Below are positions 6,184 through 6,941 of a DNA stretch of 6,941 nt, piece after piece; position 1 is the stretch's first letter; each line of letters opens with the position of its first letter. The notes beneath the pieces are model-generated. The model was not told the DNA's origin, did not search any database, and was given only the letters and a program-made list of their open reading frames with translations. This DNA comes from Microbacteriaceae bacterium (GTDB lineage: Bacteria > Actinomycetota > Actinomycetes > Actinomycetales > Microbacteriaceae), in assembly GCA_026785785.1 (NCBI GenBank), contig JAJAZI010000355.1, positions 1-6,941 on the forward strand. The letters are read 5' to 3'. Made by a program: the position numbers and the translations under genes.

Positions 6184-6265
6184 GGGGGCGGGGGCGGGTG
6201 CGGCGTGCCGCCGCCCTACTGCGCGATTGCGGCTGCTCGTTGCGTGTGCGCCCGGTCGCTTTCGC
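6184..6265. other. G-rich non-coding tract after the terminator
   Basis: The terminator T-tract runs straight into G5-C-G5-C-G3 (6184-6198), then GC-rich sequence with short inverted repeats. Only three G runs of three or more are present, so at best a two-tier G-quadruplex could form on the + strand. No gene is seen here. Confidence 0.4.
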
Positions 6266-6428
6266 GGTGGTTGTGCTCGCTTTGCTGGTGATTGTGCGCG
6301 CTCCGGCGGTGATTGTGCCCGCTTTGCCGGTGATTGTGCCCGCTTTGCCGGTGATTGTGCCCGCTCTGCCGGTGATTGCGTCCCCTTTGCCGGTGATTGT
6401 GCCCGCTCTGCCGGTGATTGTGCCCGCT
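6266..6428. repeat. 21-bp tandem repeat array (minisatellite), about eight copies
   Basis: Units begin at 6266, 6287, 6308, 6329, 6350, 6371, 6392 and 6413. The consensus starts GGTGATTGTGCCCGC and ends TTTGCC. Copies 3 and 4 are identical to it, copies 5 and 7 differ at one base, copies 1 and 6 at three, copy 2 at four, and copy 8 is partial. There are no spacers, so this is not a CRISPR array. The unit is 7 codons long and is stop-free in five of six frames, which creates spurious heptapeptide ORFs on both strands. The array probably varies in copy number. Confidence 0.9.
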
Positions 6429-6477
6429 CGTGACATCGGCGCCCGGTCGAGCGGGCGCCAAAGTCACGGGCGGGCGC
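6420..6477. repeat. Long near-perfect inverted repeat (58-nt hairpin)
   Basis: GCCCGCTCGTGAC (6422-6434) pairs with GTCACGGGCGGGC (6463-6475) with a single T-G wobble, and two more pairs can be added outside. After a 3-by-3 internal loop (ATC/AAA), GGCGCCCG (6438-6445) pairs perfectly with CGGGCGCC (6452-6459) around a 6-nt loop. About 23 pairs in all make a very stable hairpin or cruciform. No T-tract follows on the + strand. The 5' arm starts within the last copy of the tandem repeat. Confidence 0.8.
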
Positions 6478-6615
6478 TCACACATGCGCGGCGGTCCTGG
6501 ACGGGGTGCCGCCCAACCGTCCGGACGACTCCTCCACACCCCGCATCCGGTGCAGTTCTCAGCAGAGGCGGGCACTGGTCCTCGGCGGGGTCCCCGTCGA
6601 CGGCACGCTAGTCCC
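6478..6615. other. Non-coding region before the last gene
   Basis: This GC-rich stretch separates the long hairpin from the gene starting at 6616. No convincing open frame, RNA gene or strong promoter is seen. GGACGG and CCGTCC near 6500-6525 could pair weakly. The promoter of the downstream gene should lie here, but no clear -35/-10 pair can be pointed to. Confidence 0.4.
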
Positions 6616-6941
6616 ATGGCGGACGCTGTTGATCAACGAATCGTCTTCGCGCGCGACCTCGGCGAACACTTCGACACGCGATTCGTCCACGCGCGTGCGG
6701 CGACGGCCGGCTTTGAGCTGCGTGTCGCGCGAGGCGCCTATCTGCCCCGGGATGTGTGGGAGGCGTCGGATGCGCGGGGGCGATACCTTCTGCGGATTCA
6801 GGCCGTTGCGGAGACTCGACGCGTGCCGCCGGTTCTTTCACACTGGTCGGCGGCGGCGATCCACAACCTGCCCGTCGTTGGCCAGTGGCCAGCCCAGGTT
6901 CACCTGATGGTCGGCAAGACGAGCGGCGGTCGCTCGCGGAA
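6616..6941 (+). CDS. AbiEi-antitoxin-like actinobacterial protein, 3' end beyond window
   Basis: The frame is open from ATG 6616 to the right edge, giving the first 108 residues and two bases of the next codon. The N-terminal region ends in GFELRVARGAYLPRDVW (32-48), which resembles the winged-helix part of actinobacterial AbiEi-type antitoxin-domain proteins. Next come RYLLRIQAVAETRR (56-69) and the characteristic block SHWSAAAIHNLPVVGQWP (75-92), then VHLMV and GGRSR. In that family the rest is often a basic domain of unknown or nuclease-like type, which cannot be judged here. No good Shine-Dalgarno sequence precedes the ATG. An in-frame GTG at 6550 is an alternative start, and a leaderless start is possible. 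It lies downstream of the str terminator and is probably a separate unit. A cognate AbiEii-type toxin is not visible, so calling it an antitoxin would be inference. Confidence 0.75.
   Translation, partial: MADAVDQRIVFARDLGEHFDTRFVHARAATAGFELRVARGAYLPRDVWEASDARGRYLLRIQAVAETRRVPPVLSHWSAAAIHNLPVVGQWPAQVHLMVGKTSGGRSR

Noticed and set aside
6266..6428. CRISPR array
   Set aside because: The 21-bp units are directly adjacent with no unique spacers, and no cas gene is present.
6137..6611. Plus-strand frames with RFAGDCA and VIVPALP repeats
   Set aside because: They cross the terminator or start in GC-rich non-coding sequence without a ribosome binding site, and are also by-products of the tandem array.
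5933..6617. Minus-strand frames with AGTITGK and GHNHRQS heptapeptide repeats
   Set aside because: They follow from a 21-bp tandem unit with no stops. One runs into the tuf coding region and neither has a ribosome binding site or a non-repeat domain.

Overview
The window is high-GC actinobacterial DNA carrying the complete str operon (rpsL, rpsG, fusA, tuf), all on the + strand. Sequence character points to the family Microbacteriaceae. The evidence is the 124-aa S12, 156-aa S7, 705-aa EF-G and 397-aa EF-Tu, the GTG/GTG/TTG starts, and two small membrane-protein genes just upstream that I recall from this family (DUF6264- and DUF6121-like, from memory and unverified).

Layout. Positions 1-97 are almost pure C/G and look like a contig-end artefact. 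From about 98 to 931 runs a 5'-incomplete gene for a protein with a low-complexity pentapeptide-repeat N-terminus and four predicted membrane segments. It overlaps by 23 nt the next gene (909-1349), a 146-aa, four-helix membrane protein. A good SigA-type promoter (TTGACC-N17-TAAGGT, 1399-1427) follows, then a leader of about 228 nt with several inverted repeats. rpsL (1662-2036) and rpsG (2036-2506) overlap by one base (TAATG). fusA (2633-4750) and tuf (4932-6125) are each preceded by a structured spacer. A palindrome and a strong intrinsic terminator (6142-6183) close the operon.

Beyond the terminator lie a G-rich tract, about eight copies of a 21-bp tandem repeat (6266-6428), and a long hairpin (6420-6477) whose 5' arm is made from the last repeat copy. 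A gene with no stop inside the window starts at 6616 and runs off the right edge. Its protein resembles the actinobacterial AbiEi-antitoxin-like/hypothetical family.

How the parts work together. S12 and S7 are 30S subunit proteins at the decoding centre and the subunit head. EF-G drives translocation and EF-Tu delivers aminoacyl-tRNA, so this is a core translation operon.

The most unusual observation is a 71-nt sequence present twice, immediately after the rpsG stop (2510-2580) and immediately after the fusA stop (4750-4820). The copies are 57/71 identical without gaps. Both can fold into an outer stem with a GNRA-capped inner hairpin, followed by a second hairpin. This looks like a duplicated cis-acting RNA element flanking fusA, possibly controlling processing, attenuation or expression of fusA and tuf.
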